IMG/VR virus record: IMGVR_UViG_3300009034_000035
Span: 1-63,255 of that record
From: a virus
Length of the DNA stretch: 63,255 nucleotides
Reading direction: 5' to 3' (one strand)
The position numbers were made by a program, and so were the translations under genes. Shown piece by piece: positions 7,561-15,174 of this stretch; positions within the stretch are counted from its first letter, which is position 1; the number at the start of each line of letters is the position of its first letter. Below the pieces are notes generated by a model. The model did no database searches. It saw only the letters and a list, made by a program, of their open reading frames with translations, and had not been told where the DNA came from.

Positions 7561-7733
7561 GTGATAAAGTAAGAAGTAAAATGCAGTTAATTGGAACATT
7601 TAAAATAATGAAGACAACTATAGATATATGGATGGACGGGGAAGGTACTATTATTTTAGGTGGAATAGCTTGGGTAGAATATTATAAGTATATGGAAATG
7701 AAATTAGAAGAAGAGAAGAGGAAAGAAAAATGA
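7557..7733 (+). CDS. Hypothetical protein, 58 aa
   Basis: ATGA overlap with the gene before and after. Weakly amphipathic with a short hydrophobic stretch (GTIILGGIAWV) and a lysine/glutamate-rich tail. Not recognised. Confidence 0.45.
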   Translation: MSDKVRSKMQLIGTFKIMKTTIDIWMDGEGTIILGGIAWVEYYKYMEMKLEEEKRKEK

Positions 7734-7891
7734 TATGTTCTAAATGTGGAGATAAACATCTTAAGTATATAAAGTCCAGGAAGCAGAATTGGAAAGGTAG
7801 AACAGACTATTCAAGTAGACAAAGTTTAGAACCTAGAAAAGATTTTAGAGTTAAGTGTAAAAAATGTGGTTGGGAAGGGGAATTAAAATGA
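7730..7891 (+). CDS. Zinc-ribbon protein, 53 aa
   Basis: CSKCGD at the N-terminus and CKKCGWEG at the C-terminus form a four-Cys ribbon with a basic loop between. This is the TFIIS/zinc-ribbon pattern. Coupled to both neighbours by ATGA overlaps. Confidence 0.6.
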   Translation: MICSKCGDKHLKYIKSRKQNWKGRTDYSSRQSLEPRKDFRVKCKKCGWEGELK

Positions 7892-8148
7892 CAAAATATA
7901 AAAAAGTAAAAACAAGATATAGAGTAGGAAATATGTTCTTTCCATCTAAAGAATATTTTGATAATTTAATTAGGTTAGGATTAATAGCTAAGTATGATTG
8001 TAGTCCGCAGTTAAGAGAACAACATGATAAGATGATGGAGGCAAGAAGGGGAAGTTTACCTATGTTAAAGAGATTAGAAGTTTTTATGGAAGAAATGGAT
8101 TGTAGTAGAATAAGGGAACTAAAGCCAATTGAAGGAAACTTTAAATAA
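7888..8148 (+). CDS. Hypothetical protein, 86 aa
   Basis: From the ATG at 7888, overlapping the zinc-ribbon stop. Basic N-terminus, then FPSKEYFDNLIRLGLIA and a helical C-terminal half. Not recognised. Confidence 0.5.
   Translation: MTKYKKVKTRYRVGNMFFPSKEYFDNLIRLGLIAKYDCSPQLREQHDKMMEARRGSLPMLKRLEVFMEEMDCSRIRELKPIEGNFK
8139..8148 (+). promoter_or_regulatory. Possible TATA box before tmk
   Basis: CTTTAAATAA preceded by GGAAA, about 41 bases upstream of the thymidylate kinase ATG at 8189. Confidence 0.4.
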
Positions 8149-8188
8149 AGCCAAATTAAAGTATAATTATAGAAGAGGAAGATATTAG

Positions 8189-8740
8189 ATGAATGGAAAA
8201 TTGATAATTATTGAAGGAGTAGATGGTTCAGGTAAAAGTACTTTAATTGAAGGTTTGAGAAGAATAGGTATATTTGATTATATGTTCAATTATTCTTATC
8301 CTACAGAAGTAAGTCTATTACAAAATGCTTCTTTTGTTAAGGGAGAACATATAGCTAGTATAAGAATATTTAAAGAATTAATAGCTAGAGGAAAAACTAT
8401 AGTATGTGACAGGTTCCACTTATCAGAATATGCTTATGGTCCAGTTAAAAGAAATTATCCTTATTGGTTAGCTAAATGTGCATTAGATATAGAGGACATA
8501 TTAATTAAAGAATTAAGTAGTAAGAAAGTTAAATTAATAATGTTAGGATTTATGGATCATAATAATGTGAAAGGAAGAATAAGTAATAAAGACTATTTAA
8601 AGAATTTAGAAGAGGTCAAGAAAGTAAATCAAAATTATATAGAAGCCTTTCATATGAGCAAATTAGAAAGAATATTTATATATACTGATACAGCTAGTAA
8701 AGAAGAAGTATTTAAACAGGCAATGAATTTTCTATGTTAA
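8189..8740 (+). CDS. tmk: Thymidylate kinase-like dNMP kinase
   Basis: The 183-residue protein opens with IIEGVDGSGKSTLIEGL, the P-loop of thymidylate kinases, and has CDRFHLSEYAYG near residue 73, the DR(Y/F) motif that positions the substrate. It would phosphorylate dTMP (or another dNMP) with ATP to feed viral DNA synthesis. The lid region is reduced and the protein is somewhat short of the usual ~200-210 residues. It belongs with the dCTP deaminase-like gene 1 kb downstream. Confidence 0.85.
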   Translation: MNGKLIIIEGVDGSGKSTLIEGLRRIGIFDYMFNYSYPTEVSLLQNASFVKGEHIASIRIFKELIARGKTIVCDRFHLSEYAYGPVKRNYPYWLAKCALDIEDILIKELSSKKVKLIMLGFMDHNNVKGRISNKDYLKNLEEVKKVNQNYIEAFHMSKLERIFIYTDTASKEEVFKQAMNFLC

Positions 8741-8762
8741 TGTTTAAAGGAGAAAATAAAAT

Positions 8763-8909
8763 ATGGAATGGAATATATTTACTGCTATTATAGTTTCTAT
8801 AATTCTTTTGGTTGCTTATGTTAGTAGCTTTTATATGACTGATTATATCTTAAAAAGAGGGTTGAAAAGTGGGAAAAGCAAAAGAAGAAGAAAAGAAAGT
8901 AAAAGTTGA
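8763..8909 (+). CDS. Small single-span membrane protein
   Basis: 48 residues: one hydrophobic helix (about residues 5-25) followed by a strongly basic tail. It overlaps the next gene by 41 bases in another frame, which weakens confidence. Confidence 0.4.
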   Translation: MEWNIFTAIIVSIILLVAYVSSFYMTDYILKRGLKSGKSKRRRKESKS

Positions 8910-9210
8910 GGAAGTAGAAACTCCTATTAAATATATTCAACATAAACAAATTGTAAGTAAAGCAAGAGAAGAAGCAAGAATATTAGATTGTGGGTGTAAG
9001 ATAGGAAGAACAGGTGGACCTTGGTTCTATGACTATTTATGTGAAGAACATGTTAAGGAAGTTCAAGGTAAGGATGGGAAGTATAGTTATAATAAGGCAT
9101 TATCTTTGACTGTAAAGCTTAATAAGATAATGAGAGAGAAAGAAATAGAAGAACAGTTAATAAAGAAAGGTGATTGTAATCACAAGTGTAAAAAATGTGG
9201 AAGGTTTTAG
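8869..9210 (+). CDS. Zinc-binding hypothetical protein, 113 aa
   Basis: GTG start. A basic/acidic N-terminal helix is followed by DCGCKIG...LCEEH, a CxC/CxxH pattern, and the C-terminus ends in CNHKCKKCGRF, a second zinc-binding knuckle. Not assigned to a family. Confidence 0.55.
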   Translation: MGKAKEEEKKVKVEEVETPIKYIQHKQIVSKAREEARILDCGCKIGRTGGPWFYDYLCEEHVKEVQGKDGKYSYNKALSLTVKLNKIMREKEIEEQLIKKGDCNHKCKKCGRF

Positions 9211-9211
9211 T

Positions 9212-9622
9212 ATGTTAACAGATAAAGAAATATTAGAAGCAATTAAGTTTAAAAGGATAAAGATAAATCCATTTAGTAGAGAAAAATTAGGACCAGTAAG
9301 TTATGATGTAAGTACAAAGGTAGTAAGGAAAATTGGAAATATAATTAGGTTAATCTCAGTTGAAGATTTTGAATTAAATCGCAATATAGTAGCTCTTGTA
9401 GTTCCTAGAAGTAGAATGGGTAAATATGGAATAGTTAGTTGTTATAGTGGATTAATAGATCCAGGTTTTAGAGGCAAATTAATTTTTCTAATTCATCAAC
9501 CTGAAGGAGGCAAAAGAAGTTATTCTGATCTATTTCAAATAATATTTTTTAGAGTAGGAGAAGTAATGGAGGCCTATAATGAGAGGAAGAAAAGTACAGC
9601 AATGGATAGAGAAGGGTTTTAG
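9212..9622 (+). CDS. dCTP deaminase / dUTPase-like protein
   Basis: 136 residues from the ATG at 9212, right after the previous stop; a longer frame from 9170 would not match the family start. It begins MLTDKEILEAI as dCTP deaminases do, has LGPVSYDVS in the first third, SRMGKYGI and the hallmark GLIDPGFRGKL near residues 83-93. It would convert dCTP to dUTP/dUMP or hydrolyse dUTP, supplying dTMP precursors for the thymidylate kinase encoded upstream. The family usually has ~170-190 residues, so the C-terminal lid is short. Confidence 0.8.
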   Translation: MLTDKEILEAIKFKRIKINPFSREKLGPVSYDVSTKVVRKIGNIIRLISVEDFELNRNIVALVVPRSRMGKYGIVSCYSGLIDPGFRGKLIFLIHQPEGGKRSYSDLFQIIFFRVGEVMEAYNERKKSTAMDREGF

Positions 9623-9791
9623 AAGGAAAGACGTTCAGAAGACAATAATATATCGTATATTGTCTGCTAGTAGTCAATTTGTAATTATTTATGGGCTAAC
9701 AAGAAACTTAATGGTATTTGGAGCAGTACAATTAAGCTGTATAATTGTTCATACTGCTCTTTATTATACTATAGAGAGAAGATGGAAATGA
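9579..9791 (+). CDS. DUF2061-type membrane protein
   Basis: A 70-residue protein with two hydrophobic helices and the family's pattern KTIIYRI near the start and YYTIERRWK at the end. DUF2061 proteins are small two-helix membrane proteins of unknown role. It overlaps both neighbours. Confidence 0.6.
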   Translation: MRGRKVQQWIEKGFRRKDVQKTIIYRILSASSQFVIIYGLTRNLMVFGAVQLSCIIVHTALYYTIERRWK

Positions 9792-9979
9792 AATATTATT
9801 TTGATTATGATAAAGAAGTAGATGTTCTCTATATAAGTATAGGTAAAAAACCACAGAAAGCTGATTTTGCAAGACGTTTAGGTGATATAATACTTAGATT
9901 TAAAGATAATTTGATTATAGGTATTACAATTCTTAATGCACAAAAATTTATAGCAAAAGTAAAGGAAATAAAAGAATGA
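9782..9979 (+). CDS. DUF2283-type protein
   Basis: 65 residues with the DUF2283 pattern: YDKEVDVLYISIG near the N-terminus, RLGDIILRFKDN, then IIGITILNA. The family consists of small beta proteins, often beside toxin-antitoxin or mobile genes, with no settled function. ATG at 9788 is an alternative start. Confidence 0.7.
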   Translation: MEMKYYFDYDKEVDVLYISIGKKPQKADFARRLGDIILRFKDNLIIGITILNAQKFIAKVKEIKE

Positions 9980-10188
9980 AATGGGTTAAGATGAAAGTAG
10001 ATCTATTTTTTAGACTTAGACAGATAATAGCAGGTTTAGATTGGCTTATAACAGTATATATACCTCTTAGATATAATGGTAGATGGTTCATTACCAAAAC
10101 AACAATTCAAGAAAGAGTAGACTGTTTTATAGCATGTATTGATACAGCTATTAGAGGATATGTATATGGAGTAGAGGAAGAAAAATGA
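9976..10188 (+). CDS. Hypothetical protein, 70 aa
   Basis: Overlaps its neighbours by ATGA. Basic, with aromatic stretches (LDWLITVYIPLRYNGRW) and a helical C-terminus. Not recognised. Confidence 0.45.
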   Translation: MKWVKMKVDLFFRLRQIIAGLDWLITVYIPLRYNGRWFITKTTIQERVDCFIACIDTAIRGYVYGVEEEK

Positions 10189-10421
10189 ATGTAGAAATTA
10201 TAGGAACTATAGGTATTATATTATTATTACTTGGCTATATCTTTTCTAAAAAGAAACTTAGAGCAGCTTATTTAAATTTTTTAGGTGCTATAATTCTTAC
10301 AATTTATGATATTATTTTTAATACTTGGAGTAGATTAGTATTAGACATTTTATGGGCAGTCATTTCTATTAGGAATATTATTTATTATAGAAATTGGGGC
10401 AATGAATTAGACGATGAATAG
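10185..10421 (+). CDS. Three-helix membrane protein, CBU_0592-like
   Basis: 78 residues with hydrophobic spans at about 4-21, 27-45 and 51-66, and short loops; the GYIFSKKKLRAAYLNFLGA turn resembles CBU_0592-like small membrane domains. Function unknown. Confidence 0.5.
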   Translation: MNVEIIGTIGIILLLLGYIFSKKKLRAAYLNFLGAIILTIYDIIFNTWSRLVLDILWAVISIRNIIYYRNWGNELDDE

Positions 10422-10435
10422 AAGAGGAGAAAATA

Positions 10436-11683
10436 ATGTTTATATGCACATTTAAAGGGGAATGTTCTTATAGAATATCGGATAAGGTATGTACATATAA
10501 AAAATCATGTAGTAGTCGAAAAAAAGCGGATGTAGTTCAGAAATGTAGAATATCTAATATCCAGTTAGAAGACGTTGGTGTAAATCCAACCATCCGCACC
10601 AAACTTAATTTATTAAAAGAGTGTATAATTGAGGATATTAATAGATTTTCTAGTACTACAGATGTTAAATCTACAATTAGAGAAGCTTTAGTAAAACGTA
10701 AATGTTGTGGGTTGAAGGATAAAGTTAAAACATTTTTAAATTTTGAAGAAAAATATTTTCATTATTTAGATTTTAGAGATTTACCCTTGAATAAAGTTAA
10801 TTTTGTGTTAAAAAGATGTAAAACAAAAGATGAGAAAGAATTATGGAGATATGTTAGAGTCATTGTAAGTTCAGCACCTTGGACAGGATATGTAGGTAAA
10901 CAGTTAAAATACTTATTAATGGATGAAGATGAAGAAAAAGTATTTGGTATTATAGGATTAGGTTCAGATTTATTAAATTTAAATCCTAGGAATGTATTTT
11001 TAGGTATTAAAAATATGTCTATTCAAGAGAAATTGAAAAGGATAAATTATTTAATGAATATGTTTGTTTGTGTAGGAGTCTATCCATTCAGTTTATTTAC
11101 AGGAGGAAAATTATTGGCTCTTGTTTCTGTTTCTAATAATATAATAGAAGATTATCAAAAGGTATATGATTCTCCTATTTATGGAATAACAACTACTAGT
11201 TTATATGGGAAGTCTATACAATATGACAGATTAAATGATCCTACGACAAATTTAGCAAATTGGAACTATTTGGGGTTAACTGAAGGATTTCAGAGTACAA
11301 TACATTTATCTTCTTCTACAAGAAGATATATTGATGAATTATTTAATGATCTTAATTTATCTTTACCACATAAAAAAATTACACAGACATTTGTTATAAC
11401 ACATAAATTAGGTAAAGTTTCTAGATTTTTAGGGTTAACTGTTAAAGATATATTGTCACCAGGAGGAAATAAAAGAGGAGTTTATTTTTGTTGGTTGATT
11501 AATAATAATCAAATATTAAAATCATTAGAAAATTGTGAACCTAATTATATAGATAGATCATTTGATGATATTATGGATTATTGGAAAAAAAGATGGTTTA
11601 AAAGAAGATGGAAAAAGTATCATAGTAGAAGTAAAGATTTAGGTAATTATAAATTAGAGGAAATTTTAAATGAGGGAAAATAA
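10436..11683 (+). CDS. DUF4338/DruA-like protein with Cys-rich N-terminus
   Basis: 415 residues from an ATG with GAGGAG upstream. Residues ~150-300 match the DUF4338 (Druantia DruA) pattern: GKQLKYLL, an inner strand-helix region, FTGGKLLALVSVS, TTTSLYGKSIQYDRL and NYLGLTEGF. DruA is a component of the Druantia defence system, and lone homologues occur in phages; the biochemical role is not settled. The first ~30 residues are a Cys cluster like the small zinc proteins nearby, and codons ~31-55 coincide with a tRNA-like sequence (10526-10601). The real protein may therefore start downstream, or the ORF may be a fusion created by tRNA insertion. Confidence 0.6.
   Translation: MFICTFKGECSYRISDKVCTYKKSCSSRKKADVVQKCRISNIQLEDVGVNPTIRTKLNLLKECIIEDINRFSSTTDVKSTIREALVKRKCCGLKDKVKTFLNFEEKYFHYLDFRDLPLNKVNFVLKRCKTKDEKELWRYVRVIVSSAPWTGYVGKQLKYLLMDEDEEKVFGIIGLGSDLLNLNPRNVFLGIKNMSIQEKLKRINYLMNMFVCVGVYPFSLFTGGKLLALVSVSNNIIEDYQKVYDSPIYGITTTSLYGKSIQYDRLNDPTTNLANWNYLGLTEGFQSTIHLSSSTRRYIDELFNDLNLSLPHKKITQTFVITHKLGKVSRFLGLTVKDILSPGGNKRGVYFCWLINNNQILKSLENCEPNYIDRSFDDIMDYWKKRWFKRRWKKYHSRSKDLGNYKLEEILNEGK
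10494..10503 (+). promoter_or_regulatory. Possible TATA box for the tRNA-like gene
   Basis: CATATAAAAA lies about 27 bases before the 5' end of the tRNA-like sequence at 10526, the usual distance for archaeal TATA boxes. Confidence 0.35.
10526..10601 (+). tRNA. tRNA-Gly(UCC)-like gene with encoded CCA
   Basis: 76 bases fold into a complete cloverleaf: acceptor GCGGATG/CATCCGC (7/7), D stem GTTC/GAAT (4/4 with one G-U), anticodon stem TCTAA/TTAGA (5/5), T stem GTTGG/CCAAC (5/5), discriminator A and encoded CCA. The anticodon loop TATCCAG reads UCC at positions 34-36, and the GCGG...CCGC-A ends fit glycine tRNAs. Odd points: base 33 is A instead of U, the D loop has T-G where G18-G19 is expected, and the T loop is TGTAAAT instead of TTCAAAT. 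U18-G55 and G19-U56 could still pair. It overlaps the DUF4338-like ORF in sense. Confidence 0.7.
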
Positions 11684-11803
11684 ATGAGTAATGAATTAGT
11701 CTTCCTATCAATAGTATGCCTTTGTATCTTTCTTGGTTTAATACCTAAATTACTTGATTATTATGAAGATAAAAGGAGAAAGAAAAGATGCATTGTTCAT
11801 TAA
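11684..11803 (+). CDS. Small single-span membrane protein
   Basis: 39 residues starting right after the preceding TAA: a hydrophobic helix (VFLSIVCLCIFLGLIP) then a charged, basic tail. Not recognised. Confidence 0.45.
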   Translation: MSNELVFLSIVCLCIFLGLIPKLLDYYEDKRRKKRCIVH

Positions 11804-11871
11804 AAGAACAAGGTCAAGATTGTGAAGAATGTAGTTTATATGGTTATTGTCCAGAAACAAGAGAGGGATAA
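11788..11871 (+). CDS. Tiny Cys-rich protein, 27 aa
   Basis: MHCSLKEQGQDCEECSLYGYC gives four spaced cysteines; AAAGGAG precedes the ATG. Resembles the N-terminal Cys cluster of the 10436 ORF, suggesting a shared small metal-binding fold. Confidence 0.4.
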   Translation: MHCSLKEQGQDCEECSLYGYCPETREG

Positions 11872-11874
11872 TAG

Positions 11875-11988
11875 ATGAAGTTTAAGTGTAAAGTATGTGA
11901 AGATACTGTTGATGAAGAAGTAGAACAGAAGTATAAAATATGTCGAAAGTGTAGACATGGAGATATGATGAAGAGAATATCGTGGTGA
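11875..11988 (+). CDS. Tiny zinc-ribbon protein, 37 aa
   Basis: CKVC and CRKC, about 18 residues apart, form a minimal four-Cys zinc ribbon. Confidence 0.45.
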   Translation: MKFKCKVCEDTVDEEVEQKYKICRKCRHGDMMKRISW

Positions 11989-11992
11989 TTAT

Positions 11993-12103
11993 GTGAAATG
12001 TAGAACTTGCCCAAGATTTGAAGAATGTTGTGCAAACGGAATAGAATTATGTAAAGAAAAACAAAATGAAAAATATGAGAGGTATGGTCAAAGGAACTAT
12101 TGA
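11993..12103 (+). CDS. Tiny Cys-rich protein, 36 aa
   Basis: GTG start; CRTCPRFEECCANGIELC has five cysteines in its first half and a charged second half. Last of four tiny ORFs before terminase. Confidence 0.4.
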   Translation: MKCRTCPRFEECCANGIELCKEKQNEKYERYGQRNY

Positions 12104-12124
12104 AAGACTTGGGGGAAGTAGATA

Positions 12125-13639
12125 ATGAATGAAATACAGGCTCTTAAGATTAAAGTTGTCCATTCTAAGAATATTTATGATATAATAGATTCATGTAAAG
12201 ATTGGAGAAATATACTACTTAGAAGAGCTAAGATCAAATTAAGAAAATATCAATTGCCATTAAGTAATAAGATAATAGAATATACTCTTAGCATGGGAGC
12301 ATTAGGTAATGAAATAATAAGTTTATGGTGTAGACAATCAGGCAAGACAGAAACAGTAGCAGATACTACTTTAGCATTAGGTACTTTCTATTTAATATTT
12401 TTAGAACAAGAATTTAAAGGTGGATTATTTGCCCCAGTAGAAAGTATGATTACTCACGTAACTAGGAATAGATTAAGAGAAAGATATAAATCTCTTAAAG
12501 GATGGCTAAAGCATAAAGCTCATATAAAGCAAATAGCAGGAGAAGGAGTAACATCTAGTTTATTTATATTAGAAAATACTCTTACTAAAAAAGAATTTAA
12601 TGTAAGATCATTATCAGTAGGAGAACAAGCTCAGATTATAGGTCCAACATTTAACTTACTTATTATAGAACAGTCAGAATTAATTAATGCTATGAAGCTT
12701 AAGAATGATGTATTTCCTATGGGAGCAACAACTGGAGGAGTAAGAGTATTAACTGGTACAACATCACCTTACTTTAAGAATGAATACTTTAGGGAAGCAA
12801 TAGAAAGATGGAGTGATGATCCTAAGAAGAATAAAAGTACAGCTAATTATGTAGAACTAGTAAATTGGAAAGAAGCATCCAAATATTCAGTAGCTTACAG
12901 AAGATATGTAGCCAAGGAAAGAACTAGGTTAGGAGAAGATAGTGTAGAGTTTAGAACTCAATATGGATTAGAATGGGTAGGAGCAACACTTAAGTTTATA
13001 GGATGGGAAAAGATAGTTAATCAAGAAGTAGATTATAAGTGGAATAAAGAAAGATTAAGGTTTTTTGGTATAGATGTAGCTAGAGCAGGAGACAGTACAG
13101 TAGTGACAGTAATAGAGGTTAATGGAACAGAAATTCATATACTAGGATGGATGGAAGTAGAAGGTTTAGACTTTGAAATTCAAATACCTAGAATAATATA
13201 TTTTCTTAAGCAATATGCTCCTTTAAGGTTTGGACTAGTAGATAAACCAGGATTAGGAGTAGCTTTATTTGACATGTTAAAGAAAAGATTATGGGATGAA
13301 GTAGAGGATGAGAAGGGCAATATAAAGAAAGAAGCTTGGGCTAGAGTAGATGGTTATTATGGTTCATTAAAAGAAAATGATGAAATGTATAAGGGCATGG
13401 ATAGAGAATTTCAGCATGATAGAGTATTTTTCTCTAAGCATACTAAGTATAAGAGGGAGAAGAGTAGGTTTATAGATCAGATGTTAGATCTAGAACGTAA
13501 GTATACAGGTCATACTCTTAAGCTTTTAGCACCCAAGGTAAAAGGTAGGCATGATGATTATCCAATTTCACTTGCTCTTGCCATATATGCATTTAAGGAA
13601 AAGTCACATAAAACAGGAGTAACTTATGTTGATTTTTAG
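12125..13639 (+). CDS. terL: Terminase large subunit
   Basis: 504 residues. The ATPase has Walker A CRQSGKT (residues 69-75) and a Walker B-like strand NLLIIEQSEL (177-186), which lacks the usual DE pair. The C-terminal RNase H-like nuclease has FGIDVARAGDS (314-324), a central acidic residue in LVDKPG and HDDYPISLALA near the end. It powers DNA packaging through the portal and cuts concatemers. No terminase small subunit was identified; one of the tiny ORFs upstream or the DNA-binding proteins elsewhere could fill that role. It opens the virion module and is preceded by a GGGGGAAG ribosome site. Confidence 0.95.
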   Translation: MNEIQALKIKVVHSKNIYDIIDSCKDWRNILLRRAKIKLRKYQLPLSNKIIEYTLSMGALGNEIISLWCRQSGKTETVADTTLALGTFYLIFLEQEFKGGLFAPVESMITHVTRNRLRERYKSLKGWLKHKAHIKQIAGEGVTSSLFILENTLTKKEFNVRSLSVGEQAQIIGPTFNLLIIEQSELINAMKLKNDVFPMGATTGGVRVLTGTTSPYFKNEYFREAIERWSDDPKKNKSTANYVELVNWKEASKYSVAYRRYVAKERTRLGEDSVEFRTQYGLEWVGATLKFIGWEKIVNQEVDYKWNKERLRFFGIDVARAGDSTVVTVIEVNGTEIHILGWMEVEGLDFEIQIPRIIYFLKQYAPLRFGLVDKPGLGVALFDMLKKRLWDEVEDEKGNIKKEAWARVDGYYGSLKENDEMYKGMDREFQHDRVFFSKHTKYKREKSRFIDQMLDLERKYTGHTLKLLAPKVKGRHDDYPISLALAIYAFKEKSHKTGVTYVDF

Positions 13640-13651
13640 GAGGTAGATATA

Positions 13652-13756
13652 ATGGTTAAAGAAAGTCGTATATGTTCAAGATGTTTCAATCTTATACCTC
13701 CTTGGTGGTCTAAACATCTTTGTAGTGAATGTTTTAAAAAAGAGAAAGGTTTATAA
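13652..13756 (+). CDS. Tiny zinc-ribbon protein, 34 aa
   Basis: CSRC and CSEC separated by a WW-containing loop, with a strong AGGAGG site 8 bases before the ATG. Confidence 0.5.
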   Translation: MVKESRICSRCFNLIPPWWSKHLCSECFKKEKGL

Positions 13757-13970
13757 GTAATGGTTAAGTATACTTAAGTTGAGGAACGGAGTAATAACCC
13801 ATAAGCAAGACATGGGAGGAAAGATGACCTCCAATCCTGACTAATTTGTTTTTAGGAAAGGTTGTAACTTAGGGTAAATAAAATACCTTGGTTATAGCTT
13901 TAAATAACACTTTTGGAGAATAATATATTTATACTAACGGTTGTATTATATATTATATAGAGGTTATTAA
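13757..13970 (+). other. Structured non-coding interval
   Basis: 214 bases without a credible gene. It contains a perfect 14-base palindrome TTAAGTATACTTAA (13764-13777), a CCCAT/ATGGG hairpin at about 13798-13816, a partly overlapping GGAGG/CCTCC hairpin to 13832, a T5 run near 13850, and an AGGGTA/TACCTT hairpin around 13871-13889. This could be a small RNA plus operator. A TATA-like ATTTATACTA at 13927-13936 and AGAGG at 13959-13963 serve the protease gene that follows. Confidence 0.4.
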
Positions 13971-14834
13971 ATGCCTGAGTATTATAGTATAGAGGAAATA
14001 GAGAAGAGACATAAAGAGATAATCTGGCCAACAGTAAGAATAAGAGCAAAGTCAGCTTGGGGAAGTGGAACAGTAGTTTATTCTAAGCAAGATAAAGAAG
14101 GCAAATATCATACTTATGTATTAACATGTCACCACGTAGTAGCTGATAATATTAAAGTAGAAAAACTATGGGATCAAAAAGTAGGAATGGATGTTAAAAG
14201 AGAAATAAGATCACCAGTAGAAGTACAATTCTTTTATTATGAAAAACTATCTTATGCTAAAGGATTAGCTGGTTCTTATAGAGCAGATATTAAGTGTTAT
14301 GATGAAAGACAGGATATAGCTCTATTAGAACTACAAAGAAACGCTCCTATAAAGTTTGTAGCTTATCTCTATCCAAAAGATAAAATAGATGAAGTACATG
14401 TATTTGATCCAGTATATGCATGTGGAGCAGCTATGGCTCATGAACCAATTACTACAAAGGGGATGATAGACTTTATGAATGAAATTATAGATGAATATGA
14501 CTATTGGATGTCAGTAGCACCTACAATATTTGGTAATTCAGGAGGATCAGTATTTAGGTACTCTAAGAAAAGAGATAGGTTTGAGTTTCTAGGTATGCCA
14601 GCTAGAATAACAGTTAATATATCTGGCTTTAGTGCAGATCCTATTACTCATATGGGATACTTTGTACCAATAAGTAGAATCTATAATGTGTTAAAGAAGA
14701 ATAACTATGAATTTCTATATGATACTAGTAAAACATTTGAAGAATGTAAAAAGGCTAGAAAGAGAGAAGCTGACAGAGATAGAAAACTATACATGTCTAA
14801 ATTTGGTGGCTCTCCTCTAAAAGAAGGTAAATAA
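13971..14834 (+). CDS. Trypsin-like serine protease
   Basis: 287 residues with the chymotrypsin-fold triad in order: GSGTVV then LTCHHVV (catalytic H55), QDIALLE (D115) and FGNSGGSVF (S190). No signal peptide is seen, so it acts inside the cell or virion. Placed between terminase and portal it could process virion proteins, although a separate prohead protease is encoded at 25.7 kb. A second trypsin-like gene lies after the tail hub (39042). The C-terminus is a basic helix. Confidence 0.8.
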   Translation: MPEYYSIEEIEKRHKEIIWPTVRIRAKSAWGSGTVVYSKQDKEGKYHTYVLTCHHVVADNIKVEKLWDQKVGMDVKREIRSPVEVQFFYYEKLSYAKGLAGSYRADIKCYDERQDIALLELQRNAPIKFVAYLYPKDKIDEVHVFDPVYACGAAMAHEPITTKGMIDFMNEIIDEYDYWMSVAPTIFGNSGGSVFRYSKKRDRFEFLGMPARITVNISGFSADPITHMGYFVPISRIYNVLKKNNYEFLYDTSKTFEECKKARKREADRDRKLYMSKFGGSPLKEGK

Positions 14835-14849
14835 AAGGAGGCCCTTCTT

Positions 14850-15167
14850 ATGGGCTTAGATAAAGGTTTATGTGATAGCTGTGGAGAAGTATTTGATGTA
14901 CTTTTTCCAGTAGGTATTTTAGATGAATGTCCTACTGGTGGAATGAAGCATGTACAGAAGTGGTACTGTGTAAGTTGTAGAGATACGATAGAGGAAGAAG
15001 CAGAAACTAATAATAATGATGAAGATACCAAGGAAAATGAAGAATCTTTTCTTAATGGGGAAGTAAGAGAAGTGTTTACTAAAAATACTGTAAAAAATGA
15101 TTTATCTTTTGAAGAATGGTATTTGGGTATACCAAAGAAACCTTGGCATTATAGAAAAGAAGAGTAG
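14850..15167 (+). CDS. Zinc-ribbon protein between protease and portal
   Basis: 105 residues: CDSCGE and CVSC form a ribbon, followed by an acidic linker and a WYLGIPKKPWHY tail. AAAGGAGG lies 11 bases before the ATG. Conserved position in the packaging module suggests a virion role; not assigned. Confidence 0.55.
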   Translation: MGLDKGLCDSCGEVFDVLFPVGILDECPTGGMKHVQKWYCVSCRDTIEEEAETNNNDEDTKENEESFLNGEVREVFTKNTVKNDLSFEEWYLGIPKKPWHYRKEE

Positions 15168-15174
15168 AAAATAG

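Noticed and set aside
13815-13847. Ten-codon ORF starting ATGGGAGGAAAG in the structured interval
   Set aside because: Too short and lies within the hairpins; kept as non-coding.
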